64,000 nucleotides of DNA from Scenedesmus sp. ARA3. Taxonomy: Eukaryota > Chlorophyta > Chlorophyceae > Sphaeropleales > Scenedesmaceae. This document shows, in pieces, positions 1 through 12,100 of the stretch. Under the pieces are notes generated by a model that worked only from the letters and a program-made list of their open reading frames with translations, did not search any database and was not told the DNA's origin. Position 1 is the stretch's first letter; every line of letters starts with the position of its first letter. Made by a program: the position numbers and the translations under genes. The stretch lies in assembly GCA_004335835.1 (NCBI GenBank), contig RWJK01001767.1, positions 1-64,000 on the forward strand, read 5' to 3'.

Positions 1-12
1 CCTGTGTAGTGT

Positions 13-64
<52 letters not shown>

Positions 65-629
65 TCAGCGACAGCTGGCTGGTCATGCGGGATACCTCCT
101 TGGGCCGTACACCTGCAAAGGTCTGGATGGCTTCAAGGCACATCGTTGTCCTGTGTGATGATACACATACATACCAGCACACAGCAGCAGCAGCAGCAGC
201 AGCAGTGATGACCGAAACGGATGTGCAGCATGTTGTCAACCAGTGTGCAGTATGTGAAGCATCACCAACAGCCCAGCAGCACACAGCAGCACACAGCATG
301 ACAACTTCTCATCCCAAATCCTTCACCTTCTGTTGTCCCAGAAGTCCAGCACACTGCAGTGCTACCACAGCAGCACAGCGATATGATAACCCAACCACAA
401 GCCCTAGTCATCGTCCACATCGGTCAACCCAATCACCTCTCAAGTGGCGAAGACTTACAGCACGCTGCAGTGCACACACAGCAGCACAGCAACATGAAAA
501 CGGGACCATAACACCTACCCTTTTCTATCGCCTCCCACCCCTCACCTCTCTGTTGCCCCAAAAGTCCAGCACACTGAACCTCACGTGGCGCCTCTCAGGC
601 AGCAGCAGCGACATCTCGCCAACATACCT

Positions 630-671
<42 letters not shown>

Positions 672-2305
672 CAGAGGCATCGCCATTGTGACGCAACTTC
701 TCAGCATGTAGCCCTCCGTTGCAGCTCTTGCACTGTATTGGCTGCAAACGCTGTGCTCGTTTTTGCAAGGCATGAAGGCAGATTGGTTGCGGCGGCTGAT
801 AACCCACCAGCAGCTGAAGCACAACAGGCAGTACAATGGTGTAAAGCCTGACCGCCCACCTGCGGCTGTAGTACCGGAGGCAGTACGAGCCTGCCACCAT
901 ACCGCATTCACATGTAACCTGCAAGTCTCCGTCTAAAAGCTATACATGGCTATTGTGCTGCCTGACCAACCACCTGCAGCTGTAGTGCCAGAGGCAGTAC
1001 GAGCCTCCTTCACCACTTGATACACCAGGTGCTGATCTAAAGCAGTACATGCATGTTGTACTGCCTGGTCACCCACCTGCGGCTGTAGTACCAGAGGCAG
1101 TACGACCCTGCCACCATGCCACCAGCGAGGCCAGTCAGCGCCAGCATGTCACCCCAGCCAGCCCCTGACTGCAGGCACAACAGCACAACATGCGCATTCA
1201 CAATGCATACAGCAGGCAATGCATATGCACAAGCAGACACGAACGGATAAGCTTGGCTGGTGCACTGCGCAATGCACTTGCTGATGCAGCATGCAGCTCC
1301 AGCCCAGCAGGCACGGCACTAGGATTGCTACCAAGCTAGAGCAAGCACAAAGCAGTCGCAGCCCGTCACAGCACTCCGGCTGCCGCAGACTGCGGCTGCA
1401 CGGCTGAGGCTGCGGAAGCACAGTACAGCACAAAGTTGACAGGCTGAGGCTGCACAGTACAGCACAAAGTTGAAGGGCTACTGCAGGGCAGCTGACTTGG
1501 GGGGTGCTGGTGGTGGTCAACTGCATCACATGCAGCAGCGCTTGCTCCCACCATTGTTGCGCTGCCAATGACGAAAGCGATGCCGCCGCCGCCCAGCAGC
1601 TGGAAGATCTTGCCTCGCACAAGGAACCTGCACAGCACACAGGGCTCTGATGCGTTATTGCAGGAGAAATCCATTGGAAGCGGTGCATGTGTGACACGAA
1701 GCGCTGCTGTTTCTGGTCTGCCTGTCGCAGCACTTGCACAGAGTCCCAAGCGCTGGCATACGTGACAGGCTACACACGATTGTTGGTGGCAGCAGGGAAG
1801 GAGGAGACACTCCCGCCCAGTGGTGCGCACCTGACCGGTATGATCCACTTGCCCCTGTATATCTTCTGCACTGGCCCGTCTGATATTTTGGGGTATGGAC
1901 GGTCTGCTGCTGCTGCTGCTTGCTGAGTTGGCTGTTGTTGGGGATGATGCACATGTGCATAGGCAGCCTGACTGCCTGGGGATTCTGCATGACCGCACAT
2001 TGCTAGCATCAGAAGCTGCATTTGCGCTACTGATCTGTTCATTTAGCTGGTCAAGTTCTGACAATGGGTGGCAGCTGTGCAGGACAGGCCATGTGCATGT
2101 CAGTTGCACTGGCATGCACACCTGGCAGACGAGCATAGCTGCGGGTGCTGCTTGAACTGTTGCAAACTGCTGCTGGTTGCTGAGGGAAATGATCTTCCCC
2201 TAGTGTTTGCTGCTGCAGAAAAGGCAGCTGCTGCAGGGCCAGCAGTTGTGGCTGCCTAGTCAGGCAGGACAGTACTCGGCGACAGAGCTGTGGTGCTGTA
2301 CCCAT
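1..2305 (-). CDS. TMEM186: TMEM186-like mitochondrial inner-membrane protein (3' end reaches window edge)
   Basis: Exons read on the minus strand are 2305-2122, 1879-1831, 1627-1552, 1168-1077, 627-539 (donor at 546 is an alternative) and 112 to the window edge. All joins keep phase. The N-terminus is Arg/Gln-rich without acidic residues (MGTAPQLCRRVLSCL), as in a mitochondrial presequence. It is followed by KIYRGKW, two hydrophobic segments (exons 3 and 4), the motif YYSRRYVGEMSLL, then VLDFWGNRE and VRPKEVSRMTSQL. Order, spacing and the YRxx...RRxVGxM...FWG signature match the TMEM186 family, which in animals belongs to the complex I assembly (MCIA) complex. About 200 residues are visible; the human protein has 213. 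The last exon runs into a CAG tract that would encode poly-Ala, so the true C-terminus is unseen. The first ATG at 2305 was chosen because upstream in-frame codons lack another ATG. The family call rests on motif memory, not on a search. Confidence 0.7.
14..61. repeat. (CAG)16 microsatellite
   Basis: Sixteen uninterrupted CAG units. On the minus strand it lies in frame with the last visible exon of the TMEM186-like gene and would add an alanine run. Confidence 0.95.
631..669. repeat. (CAG)13 tract at a splice acceptor
   Basis: Thirteen CAG units. Read on the minus strand this is a CTG run whose final CTGCAG is the acceptor of the exon starting at 627 in the TMEM186-like gene. The usual polypyrimidine tract is replaced by a CTG repeat. 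Confidence 0.9.
857..1168 (-). repeat. Tandem copies of a TMEM186 exon 3' end plus donor
   Basis: The exon 1168-1077 is followed downstream (minus strand) by two partial copies near 1015-971 and 903-857. Each keeps the 3' part of the exon, encoding about GSYCLxYYSRR, and the CGCAG|GTGGG or similar donor, but lacks the exon's 5' half. They sit inside the intron 1076-628. Confidence 0.85.
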
Positions 2306-3143
2306 TGCTGTGCTGTTGCTGCTGATCGCGTCTTTGCCTAAATGCAAATCGTGAGTGCAGCAAGGCTTTCGACGAGGAAACGTGCAGGCAGTGGGTCAAG
2401 TGCAAACGAAGATAACAACTAGGTCCTCCGTGGTTTGGGGTGTCATGCGCAGTATAGGCCGCTACAGTCGGAACTACACGTGTTCAAACATCTTCGTTGT
2501 GTGTGTTGAGATGCGAGTACTTGCCTCGCGGGCAAAGCCTTCAACGTGCACTGCAGCACGGAAGCTCTAGGAGGGCACAGCATACTTTACATGTTTTGAT
2601 TCTGCGTCTATATCTAATTTATAACGCTGATCGGCACAACACGCACAGGTTCAAGACAGCCATGCAGGCCCAGTTCCTTGTAGCTGCTGTGATCACCTGG
2701 TAGGCTAGTTTGCTGCACATGAATAGCGAGTTTAGCCATATAAGATTGCGTACTTCATGTCTATCAGCTCTGTGGGGTTGGCATGTGCTTTAAGAAGTAC
2801 TGCAGCAGTTGGTGCCAGTTGCCCTTGATTCTGTGTGCAGCAGCTGTGCTTCAACATTCTTGCTGATCAAGCATCAGCTGCAATCAAACTTCAGTGTTTC
2901 CCATGTATTATCTAGTAGCAGGCTGCATGACAGTGCCCTGCGCCGTAACACACATCCGCACTACGCATGCTTCTGCTGCTGTGTTGCAGAGCCAGCGGTG
3001 ATGCAGCTGCCAGCTAGCAGCCAGCGCTCGCCTGGCTGAGAGCAGCAGCAGAAGAGTCAAAGCAGCAACAACATCAAAACATCAGCAACAGCGCTGTCAC
3101 AGTTTGACAGCCCGGCAGCTTGTAGGACAGTGCACACAGCGCC
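2306..3143. promoter_or_regulatory. Divergent intergenic region between TMEM186-like and BIG genes
   Basis: The two flanking genes are transcribed away from each other, so both promoters must lie in these 838 bases. I see no convincing TATA box or other named element, and no supported coding exon. Confidence 0.5.
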
Positions 3144-6100
3144 ATGGCAGAAGAGGCAGAGTTCCAGGGGGCCAGCGCTGCCTCTGCACACTCCTGCAGG
3201 GACAAAGCTTTTGAGATATTTGTGAAGCGCACCATCACCAGCATACAGAAGGAGGCATGGGGCCGCAGTAAGGAGGTGAAAGAGATCCGTGAGGCGTGCC
3301 AGGTGAGCTGAGTGCCATGCAGCAGCCAGCACTGCAGCAGTTCTGTGGTCTCTAAGCAGTAGGGCTACAGCAACTGTGCAGGTTTTGACAGAGGAATCAC
3401 AATCAATTGCTTGCAAGCAAGCTAGTAATACATCATGTCAGGTGTGCATTTGGTGCTTACCACAGTGATGCACCTTGCAGCTGTAGTGTGCGCCAATGCG
3501 TGGTTCGCGCACCAGCGCAAGGTGGATCCCTGCAGCATCATGGCAGCAGCAGCTGCTTGAGGACCCTGTCATGCTGCGACCATACCGTACATTGGTATTA
3601 TCACCTCACCCATACTACCATCACCAATTAACCCATAGCAATGACGTCATCGGCCCTCCTTATCATCAACAGTGGCTTACTTCTGCAAAGCTTCAGCACT
3701 CTTTTATAATTCACGACCATCTACGCATACATCAGCACCTTGAAATGCCATTTTATCTGTCTTCTGCAGGGGTTCCTGAACACGCTGGACCAGAATGGCT
3801 GCACAGAGGAGACCCTCAAGGAGGTGCTGTACCCCCTGCAGCTGGCCTGCAGCAGCAACATGGTCAAAGTGGTTGAGCTGGCGCTGGGCTGCCTACACAA
3901 GCTTGTGGCCCATGCATGGCTGCATGGCGAGTCGACTGCGTCAGGCACTATGGACATGCTGTCTGCGCACGGCAGCCTTGACGACGATGACACAGGTGGG
4001 TGTATGTTTGACTTTGACTTTCCTGCAAGGGTGAGTGCACAGCGTCAGGCACCGTGGACATGCTGTCTGCGCCTGGCAGCCTTGATGACAAGGGCACAGC
4101 TGTTTGTGCATGTCTATTAGATGTCGTGCGATAAGTCTTCCTGGAAGGTGAATGCGAGTTTGTATGGAGTGCTTAGGTGACACTGGCGCTAGCATGCAAG
4201 GGCAATGCAATGGTACAGCAGCACTTAGTTTTGCGTTGCTGTGCCACGCTTTCAATCCCAGCCACTGCAGTAGAGCTCACTTGCTGTGCACTATCCACCA
4301 CAACTTTCTGCAGTTGCCAACGTCATCAAGATGGTCATAAAGTGCGGCGAGACCAACAATGAAGCATTGCAGCTGGCAGTGGTGCGGGCTCTGCTCACCT
4401 TCACCACAGCAGAGCACTTCATCGCACATGGGGAATGCCTGCTTGCTGCCGTGCGGGCTGTGTTCAACCTCGCCCTGGGCAGCGAGAACCCGGTGAACAA
4501 GCGAACAGCATGCAATGCGCTGCTGCAGGTGCGTGCGGCATTGGGCTGCGCTTTGTTCAGTTGCATACAGCCAGAGTTGCTATGTTATGTACTGGATGCA
4601 CTGCTTTTACGCATTCCCACAAATGTGTGCACGGTTGTCAGGGATGCAAACACAGAAGGAATTGTGCACCAGGCTGCATGCTTTTGAACTCCGCCATATC
4701 GCATACTGCTTATGTATTCCTGCAAAGATGTTTGAAGGCGTGCTGCTCACGCTCGCGTCCTTTTCTGTGTGCCCATGCCCTGCAGATGCTCAACAACATC
4801 TGCAAGCGCGTCACACATATTTAGCCGCAGCTCACTGACTTGCTGCTGTGCTGCCGATCCAACCAGTTGTTGTGACATTTGTCTGCCACTCCTGCCGGCC
4901 TCCCAAACCTTTTCTGCTTGTGTGGCTGCCCCGCAGATGCTCAACACCATCTGCAAGCGCGTCACGCAGATCCAGCCGCGGCTCACCGGCGGCAGCGAGT
5001 GCAGCAGCAGGACAACCTCGGACGCCTTCGAGATCTTCCGCAGCACCAGCAGCACCAGCTTCGCCAACATGAGCCCCAAGAGCCACAGGGGCAGCGGCAC
5101 AGGCGTGAGTGCCCTGGGGCTGCTGTCCCCAACAGCAGCTGGCGCAGCAGCTGCAGGAGGTAGTGGCAGCTTCCACGGCCATATAAGCAGCAGCGGCAGC
5201 GCGAACCTTTCGTCTGCGGCGGCGCAGCAGCAGCAGCTGCAGTATGAGGTCGAGGCAGCGGCAGCGCTAGTGGCGGCTGGCAGCGCAGGCAGCGGTGCTG
5301 CAGCAGCAGCAGCGCATGCGCGTGCTGTGCAGCTGGCGCAGCTGGCAGAGCAGAAAGATCTGCAAGGGCTGGAGGCAGCGCTGGAAGCAGCAGGGGCAGG
5401 GCCGGAGCCAGAAGAATCCGATGAGAGCTCCGGCCAGGATGAGGCAGGCAGCGAGTTTGCGGCAGCAATGCAGCAAGCCGGCAGCGCCGGCACGAGCGCA
5501 GCAGCAGCAGCAGCAAACGGCGGCGATCAGGCGGCGGCCGGCAGCAGCAGCAGCACACCGCCGCACCTGCAGGCGCAGGGGAGCGTGGGGCCGCCGCCGA
5601 GCGTTGCAGCAGCGTGGCATGCGTGGCAGCAGGGCGGTGCATTGCCCCCTACTCCGCACACGCCTGTCACTCCGAGCCGCCAGGGGGGCAAGCCTGGCAA
5701 GCTGACTGTGCAGGACAAGGATGTGCTGCTGGTGCTGACTGCTTTCTGCAAGCTGGCGTCGCGCGAGGCGCCTGGTAGCTCTGGCGCTGAGAGTGTGCTG
5801 GCTCAGGGCAAGCTGCTGGCGCTGGAGATGTTGGCAAAGGTGGGGCCACAGCTGCTTGCATGTGGTGGCTGTTTTTTTTAGGTTCATGAAGGCTTTAGCA
5901 CTGGTAGCTCTTGCGCTGAGAGTGTGCTGGCTCAGGGCAAGCTGCTGGCGCTGGAGATGCTTGCAAAGGTGGGGCCGCAGCTGCTGACATGTGGTGGATG
6001 ATAGTCATTGAGGTTTTTGAAGGTTTTGGCACTTCTGCCTGGCAGCTCCGGGGCGGAGAGTGTGCTGGCGCAGGGCAAGCTGCTGGCTCTGGAGATGCTG

Positions 6101-9100
6101 GCAAAGGTGGGTCCCACAAAAGAAGCCGCAGGTGTTACATGGATATGCTTTTTTAACAATGCGTGTGTTGCGTTTTATTTTCGAAGGGTTGTGCATTGAG
6201 TGTGGGGCGTGCATGGATTCACAGAAGCGGGCTCAGGGCTAGCTGCTGGCCCTGGAGATGCTGGCAAAGGTGAGAGTGCAGCAAATCATGTGAGTTGATG
6301 CAGGTTAATGATCCGTTTTTTCTCTCAGGATTTTGTGTGTTCAGCAACCCGTCAGCGGTGCTGTAGGGTGCAAGGTGTTTGTGGTACAGATGAAGGCTTG
6401 AAGTGTGTGACACCTGTCAGGATAGGGGCGTGCGTGCGTTTACAGTGGGTGGCGCCGGGCAAGCTGCTGGCCCTGGAGATGCTGGCAATGGTAAGTCTCA
6501 CAACAGAAGCCGGAGCTGTTGCATGTTTATGCATTTGTTTAGACAATGCCCGTGTTGCATTATATTCTTGCACGGTTGTGCATTGAGTGTGGGGCGTGCA
6601 TGGATTCACAGCGGCGGGCTCAAGGTGAGCTGCTGGCCCTGGAGATGCTAGCAGAGGTGGGAGTCCATGTCATGTGTTGCATGCCATGTTGATGGTTCGT
6701 CAAGGTTTCAAGCATTCAGCAAGCTCGCAGCAATGCCATAGGTTGCAGCATGTGCTATGCTGCTTGCACCAGAGCATTCAGCACATGTTGACATCTGCAA
6801 ACTTGTCAACGCTGCTGTAGCGAGCTTAGGCCTACATGTGCCTTGCCCGCCAGCCGTCTTCTTTGCTGAAACAACACTAACCCTTTACTGCCTTTCTTCG
6901 TCTCTTTTCTTTTTCGCCCCCAGGTGCTCTCCAGCTCCCACCACAACTGGGACCATGTGCCAGAGCCCTTTTGCAGGCAGCTGCGGCAGCCGCTGTGCCT
7001 CGCGCTGCTGCGCAACTGCGCCACCAGCGACCCTGTAGCATACGCGCTCGCGCTGCGGCTGCTTGTTGCGTTGCTGTGCCTGCCGCGGCTGCGAGCAGGC
7101 CTGCGGGCAGAGCTCGGCGCGTTCTATCCCCTGCTGGTGCTGCGCTGCTTAGAGCAGCAGGTGCAGCTGCTGGGGGCTGCGCAGCAGCAGCCAGCGGAGC
7201 GGGAGCAGCTGCAGCAGCACCAGGCAAATGTGGTTGCGGCGCTGGGGGCGCTGCAGGGCCTTCTGGTGGAGCCGCAGCTGCTGGTTGACCTGTATGTGAA
7301 CTTTGACTGCGACCTGCAGGCGTCAAACCTGTACGAGCGCACCGTGCAGGTGGGCTGACTGGTCGGATGGTGCTACGGGTGATGTGGTGCACTGCATTTT
7401 GTCTTGCGCGCGCTGTGGGTTTGGGTTGCTGCAGGCATGCTGCAGATGAAAACCCAGGTCTTTTCACTAGCCCCGTTGCTCCTGCCACATGTGGTTATCT
7501 GCTTTGTTGGGTCATTGGGCTGGGCTGGGTGGCTTTCATGACTGCGGTCGTAGTTGTCTGTCGCAATACCCAGCATGTTGCGTGGCAATGATTGTCACTC
7601 AATGTGCAATACAATGCACAACGATGCGATGCTGGTCGACTGTTGTGCTCCTGACTGCTTGCTTGTGGCATGTGTGTGTGCCTCTGCAGGCCCTGAGCAA
7701 GCTGTCGCAGGCGCCTGAGGCAGATGCAGATGGCAAAGCCGAGAAGCGGTCGGCACCTGATGCTGTGGCAGCTGCTGCCGCTGCTGGCATTCGCAAGGAG
7801 GCGCTGGCGTGCTGCCTGCAGGTGCGGCATGCATGGTTTGCCACTTTGCTGTCTGCATCAGCTACGAGTTCTATTCATCACTTTGTTGTCTGCGTTAGTC
7901 AAGTTCTCTTTCGTGTGTGCTGTAGACATCTGCTGGCACTGAACCCTCCCGCACACTGCTGCTGCTGGCCCCTGCGTGCGCGCATATGTGCATTGAGTGG
8001 CGTAGAAGCCCAGCAAGTTATGTTAGGCTTTTTCACCACTCACTGCACATATTGCCTGTCTGAGGTGACACGATCATAGCATTAGTATTGCACTACTATT
8101 GTGCAATGTGCACGTGTGCCTGTGTGTGTGGGTGTTGCGCTGGTCAGCTGCACGCGCTTTACACGGCATTTGGAAAACCAGAGTGCACAAGAGTAACATA
8201 ATCACATCTGTACCCTGATGCATGTGTGCATGCAGGTGGCGGCTGCGCTGGACAGCTGCATGCACACATGCCGGTATGCACAAAAGTAACAGGCATTGTG
8301 ACACTGGCATTGTGCTATCATTGTGTGGTTGCAGGTGGTGGCTGCGCTGGACAGCTGGATGTACACACAGGGGTGTGTGCAGTGATAACAGTGGTGCTAC
8401 GGCATCAACGCTTTCGTATGCTTGTGCGCTGAGGGCTTGTGGGGTTGTGTCTGCATGTGCATGCAGGTGGTGGCTACGCTGGAGAGCTGGGCGCACACTT
8501 ACCAGTGTCCACAATCTACACCGGCAGTCAAATCCAATGCTGTGCTGTTACTGTGTTGTTGCAGGTGGTGGCTGCGCTGGAGAGCTGGGCGCGGCCCATC
8601 AAGGAGGCAGCGCTGCGCGCAGCAGAGGCAGAGCCGGGCCCTGCAGGCAACGGCCAGGTGAGTTTTGTTGCAGACACGGTTTGTTGCGTGCATGTAAGAA
8701 GTAGCAGCAGTGTGCAGCTGAGGCAGAGCCGGGGCCAGCAGGCAACGGCCAGGTGGGTACAACTGCTGCTTGTTTTGGTGCTCATACGGGCTGGCAGCAG
8801 CACTGTGCAGCAGTGGGCTGCCTCAGGGCCGGCAGGTGTCAGCCGGGCGCTGCTTCGCACTCTGCTGTATAAATCTATGACAGGAGCTGCATACAGTCTG
8901 TGCTCGTCAACGTGACAAAAACAGCCGGTTGTAAGACACACTGCCGCTTTGATTAGAGCAGATGGCATCGCTGAGCACCCCCAGTAGCTGGACTCCATGG
9001 GGCTTGACTTCACGCATAGGATGTTTCACATCGTGCAGTGGACAACATACACTCACTTTACATGCAAATGCATTGTTGTGCATGCAGGCTGGCTTCTCCT

Positions 9101-12100
9101 CGCTGCCGTCCATGGAGCGCGATGGCAGCCACAACAGCCTCAACGGCCTGGCTGGAGCAGCAGCAGCCGGCAAGTCGCCAGCAGCCAAAGCCGGCAGCTC
9201 TGGTGAGTTTCCTGCAGCAGCCACTGCCCAGAGCACTACTACCGGTAGAGGGTTCGGAGCCCAGGGGCGCCGCCCCTGGCCACACACACAGGAGCTGCAG
9301 AGCTGCCTGGGTAGTCACTCACTCACTCACTCACAGGCTAGCGCCTGCCCCGCCACAAGTCACATGCATGCCCTGTTTATAGTACGGGTTTTGTGATGCA
9401 CACACGCACCGTGGCCAGCGGCAGATCTAAGCAAGGGGGCAGCTCTCTGCTGCCACATTTGCCGTCAAAGCAGCTGTACGTACCTGTTGCGCAACACTGG
9501 GCAGAATGTTCTGCCCCTTGTGTTTCACCGTTGTAGTGCCCAAGCTAAGCGAGGCGGAGCGGCTGGCTGCCGCCAAGTCCACCAAGGACACGCTCGGGAA
9601 AGGCATCAGCCTATTCAACAGCAAGGGGCCGCTCAAGGGCCTGGACTTCCTGATGAGCCAAGGCCTACTGGAGAGCAGCCCTGCGGCGGTGAGTTTGGCA
9701 CGCTCTTCGCATGCAGACACTCACGCACACGTGCTGCGTCCATGTCATTGGGCTACGGTGCTTTTCAACGGCAGTGGGCACACTTTTCTGGCACGGCAGC
9801 ACCCACTTTTTCTGCTGATGTATCACGTTCAGCATGATGTATCACGTTGATCATGATCTGGAAACTTGTAGGTCGCCGCATTCCTGCGAGCCCAGTCGGA
9901 CCAGCTGGACAAGGCGCAGCTGGGAGAGCTGCTGGGACACCACGAAGACTTTGCGATCGCAGTCATGCACGGCTGGATTGACAGCGAGCCAAGCATGGCG
10001 GGCCAGGCGATCGACCAGAGCCTGCGGCGGCTGCTGGGAGGGTTCAGGCTGCCTGGTGAAGCGCAGAAGATCGACCGCATCATGGAGAAGTTTGCAGAGG
10101 TGCGTTCTTGTATGTTTTTTTTGTGGTAGCGGTTTCTGTCGTCAATGTGGTGGTGGTGTGGGCGGCTGCTGGGGGCTTCCGACTGCCTGGGGAGGCGCAG
10201 AAGATGACTGCATCATGGAGAAGTTTGCAGAGGTGCGCAGGTGGTCGTTGTCTGTGTTACGTTTCCTTTGACGCTAAGGACTTTTACGAGCTTGTGTGCA
10301 ACTGGCGGCTGCCGGGCGAGGTGCAGGTGATAACCGCTGCAACACTGCTGTATTGTCTGCCTCTGCTGCTGCCTGCAGCGCTACTGCAAGGACAACCCTG
10401 GGCGCTTCGGCAATGCGGATGCTGCCTACGTGCTGTCCTTCGCCATCATCATGCTCAACACAGACGCACACAACCCGCTGGCAGGTGAGGAATCGAATTG
10501 TACGGCATGCTGCGCATGTCTAGCATTTTTGCCACAGCGTGCTGAAATTCGCATGTTGATGACCTGCATCACTATATTCCCGTGTGTTTCGTTGTCAAAG
10601 CAACTTGCACTCTGTCTTTTGCTGTGTGTGCTCCCAGTGCAACGGATATCAATTTGTCGACTTCTGCCCACTTCTGCGCAGAGCGGCGGCTGGCCAAGGC
10701 CGATTTTGTGGCCATGAACCAGCAGCAGGGCGAGGAGGGAGGCATGAGCCCCGTGCTGCCTGCGGGGCAGCTGGAGGAGATTTTTGACCGCGTGGTGCGA
10801 GATGAGATCCTGGTGCGCGGCGAGGCCGCCAACAGGGACTTTGCGGTGAGTTCAGAGTCGCTGTTTGTGAAGTTCAGGGTGTGAAGCAGGGTGTGAAGTT
10901 TGCACGCTGTCTGGGTGTTGTCATGCTTGTACCAGCGCATTTCTGCGGGGCAGCTGGAGGAGATCTTTGACCGCGTGGTGCGGGACAAGATCTTGGTGCG
11001 GGGCGAGGTTGCCAACAAGGACTTTGCGGTGAGTGCACAGTGGCTACTACACCCATCACAATACGTTTTTAGCTTCGCTGGCAGCCGCTGTCAAGAAGCA
11101 TTCACATTGTGCATGGACAGGCCTGCATAGCATTGTTTGCATGCGTAGTGGTGCATGTCAAGGGGTTCTTGGTTGTAAGATCCCTCCTGCATGTGTTTGC
11201 AGTACGGCCATGTCCTGCCTGCAGAGCTCCCGCACCAGCGTAGAGTTGCAGGAAGCACAACTTGCAACAACACAATGCAACATAATGCTGATTGCCGCCA
11301 TGTCCTGGCCGCAGAGCTTCCGCACCAGCACGCGCAACCGCCGGGCGGCATGCATACTGCAGCTTATGAAATGTGCTGGGTTGCACACGCGCTCACTCTT
11401 CTGTGCACTATTGTGCCGGCCTGCCTGCAGAGCTCCCGCACCAGTACCCGCAACCGCCTGGCAGCAGCCATGGGCTGGACCTCGCTGCTGCAGCCCTTCA
11501 GGGCGCTGGCAGGCGGCAGCAGCAGCGGCCGCAGCGGCAGGGACAGCAGCAACCAGGCGCAGCGGCGCTACCTGCAGGTATGGCGGCAGAACAAGGGAAA
11601 GCATGTGGTGCTATGAACGTGTATGGGTGATGCTCAGCTGCTTTGTTATCTCGGCTTTGTATGATTACGTGCTTAATAGCTGCAGTGGTTAAGTGAGCTT
11701 AGGCTTACAGTTCATCAGTTGGTGCAGGAGCTTGCCTGCAAGCTTCTGAAATCAATCAACATGTGCTGTGGCTGGCTTTGGTTTCTGCGCTTGCCTGGAG
11801 CCATACGTGTGTGTGCTGTCTGCTGCCTGCAGGAGATGGCTGAGCGCGAGGTGGTGCGCGCTGCAGCCAGCGGCAACGTGTGGTGCAGCGCAAGCCACCC
11901 GGAGCACGTGCGGCCAATGCTGCAGGTGCGTTTGTGCGGAGTGTACTGTCTTGGAACATGCGTCTTAGGGGTGCAGCATAGCACAGCGAGCAGGTATGCA
12001 GGTTTGCCACAGCTTTGACACATAATTTAAACGCGCGTGCCGCACTTACCGTCTAGTGCAGTGGGTGAAGAGACCGCTGATCTCAGGCAGTCGTCATGCG

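Noticed and set aside
85..924. Overlapping open frames on both strands around the CAG tracts
   Set aside because: They are poly-Gln, poly-Ala or poly-Leu readings of repeats. The minus-strand exon 627-539 explains the only conserved text.
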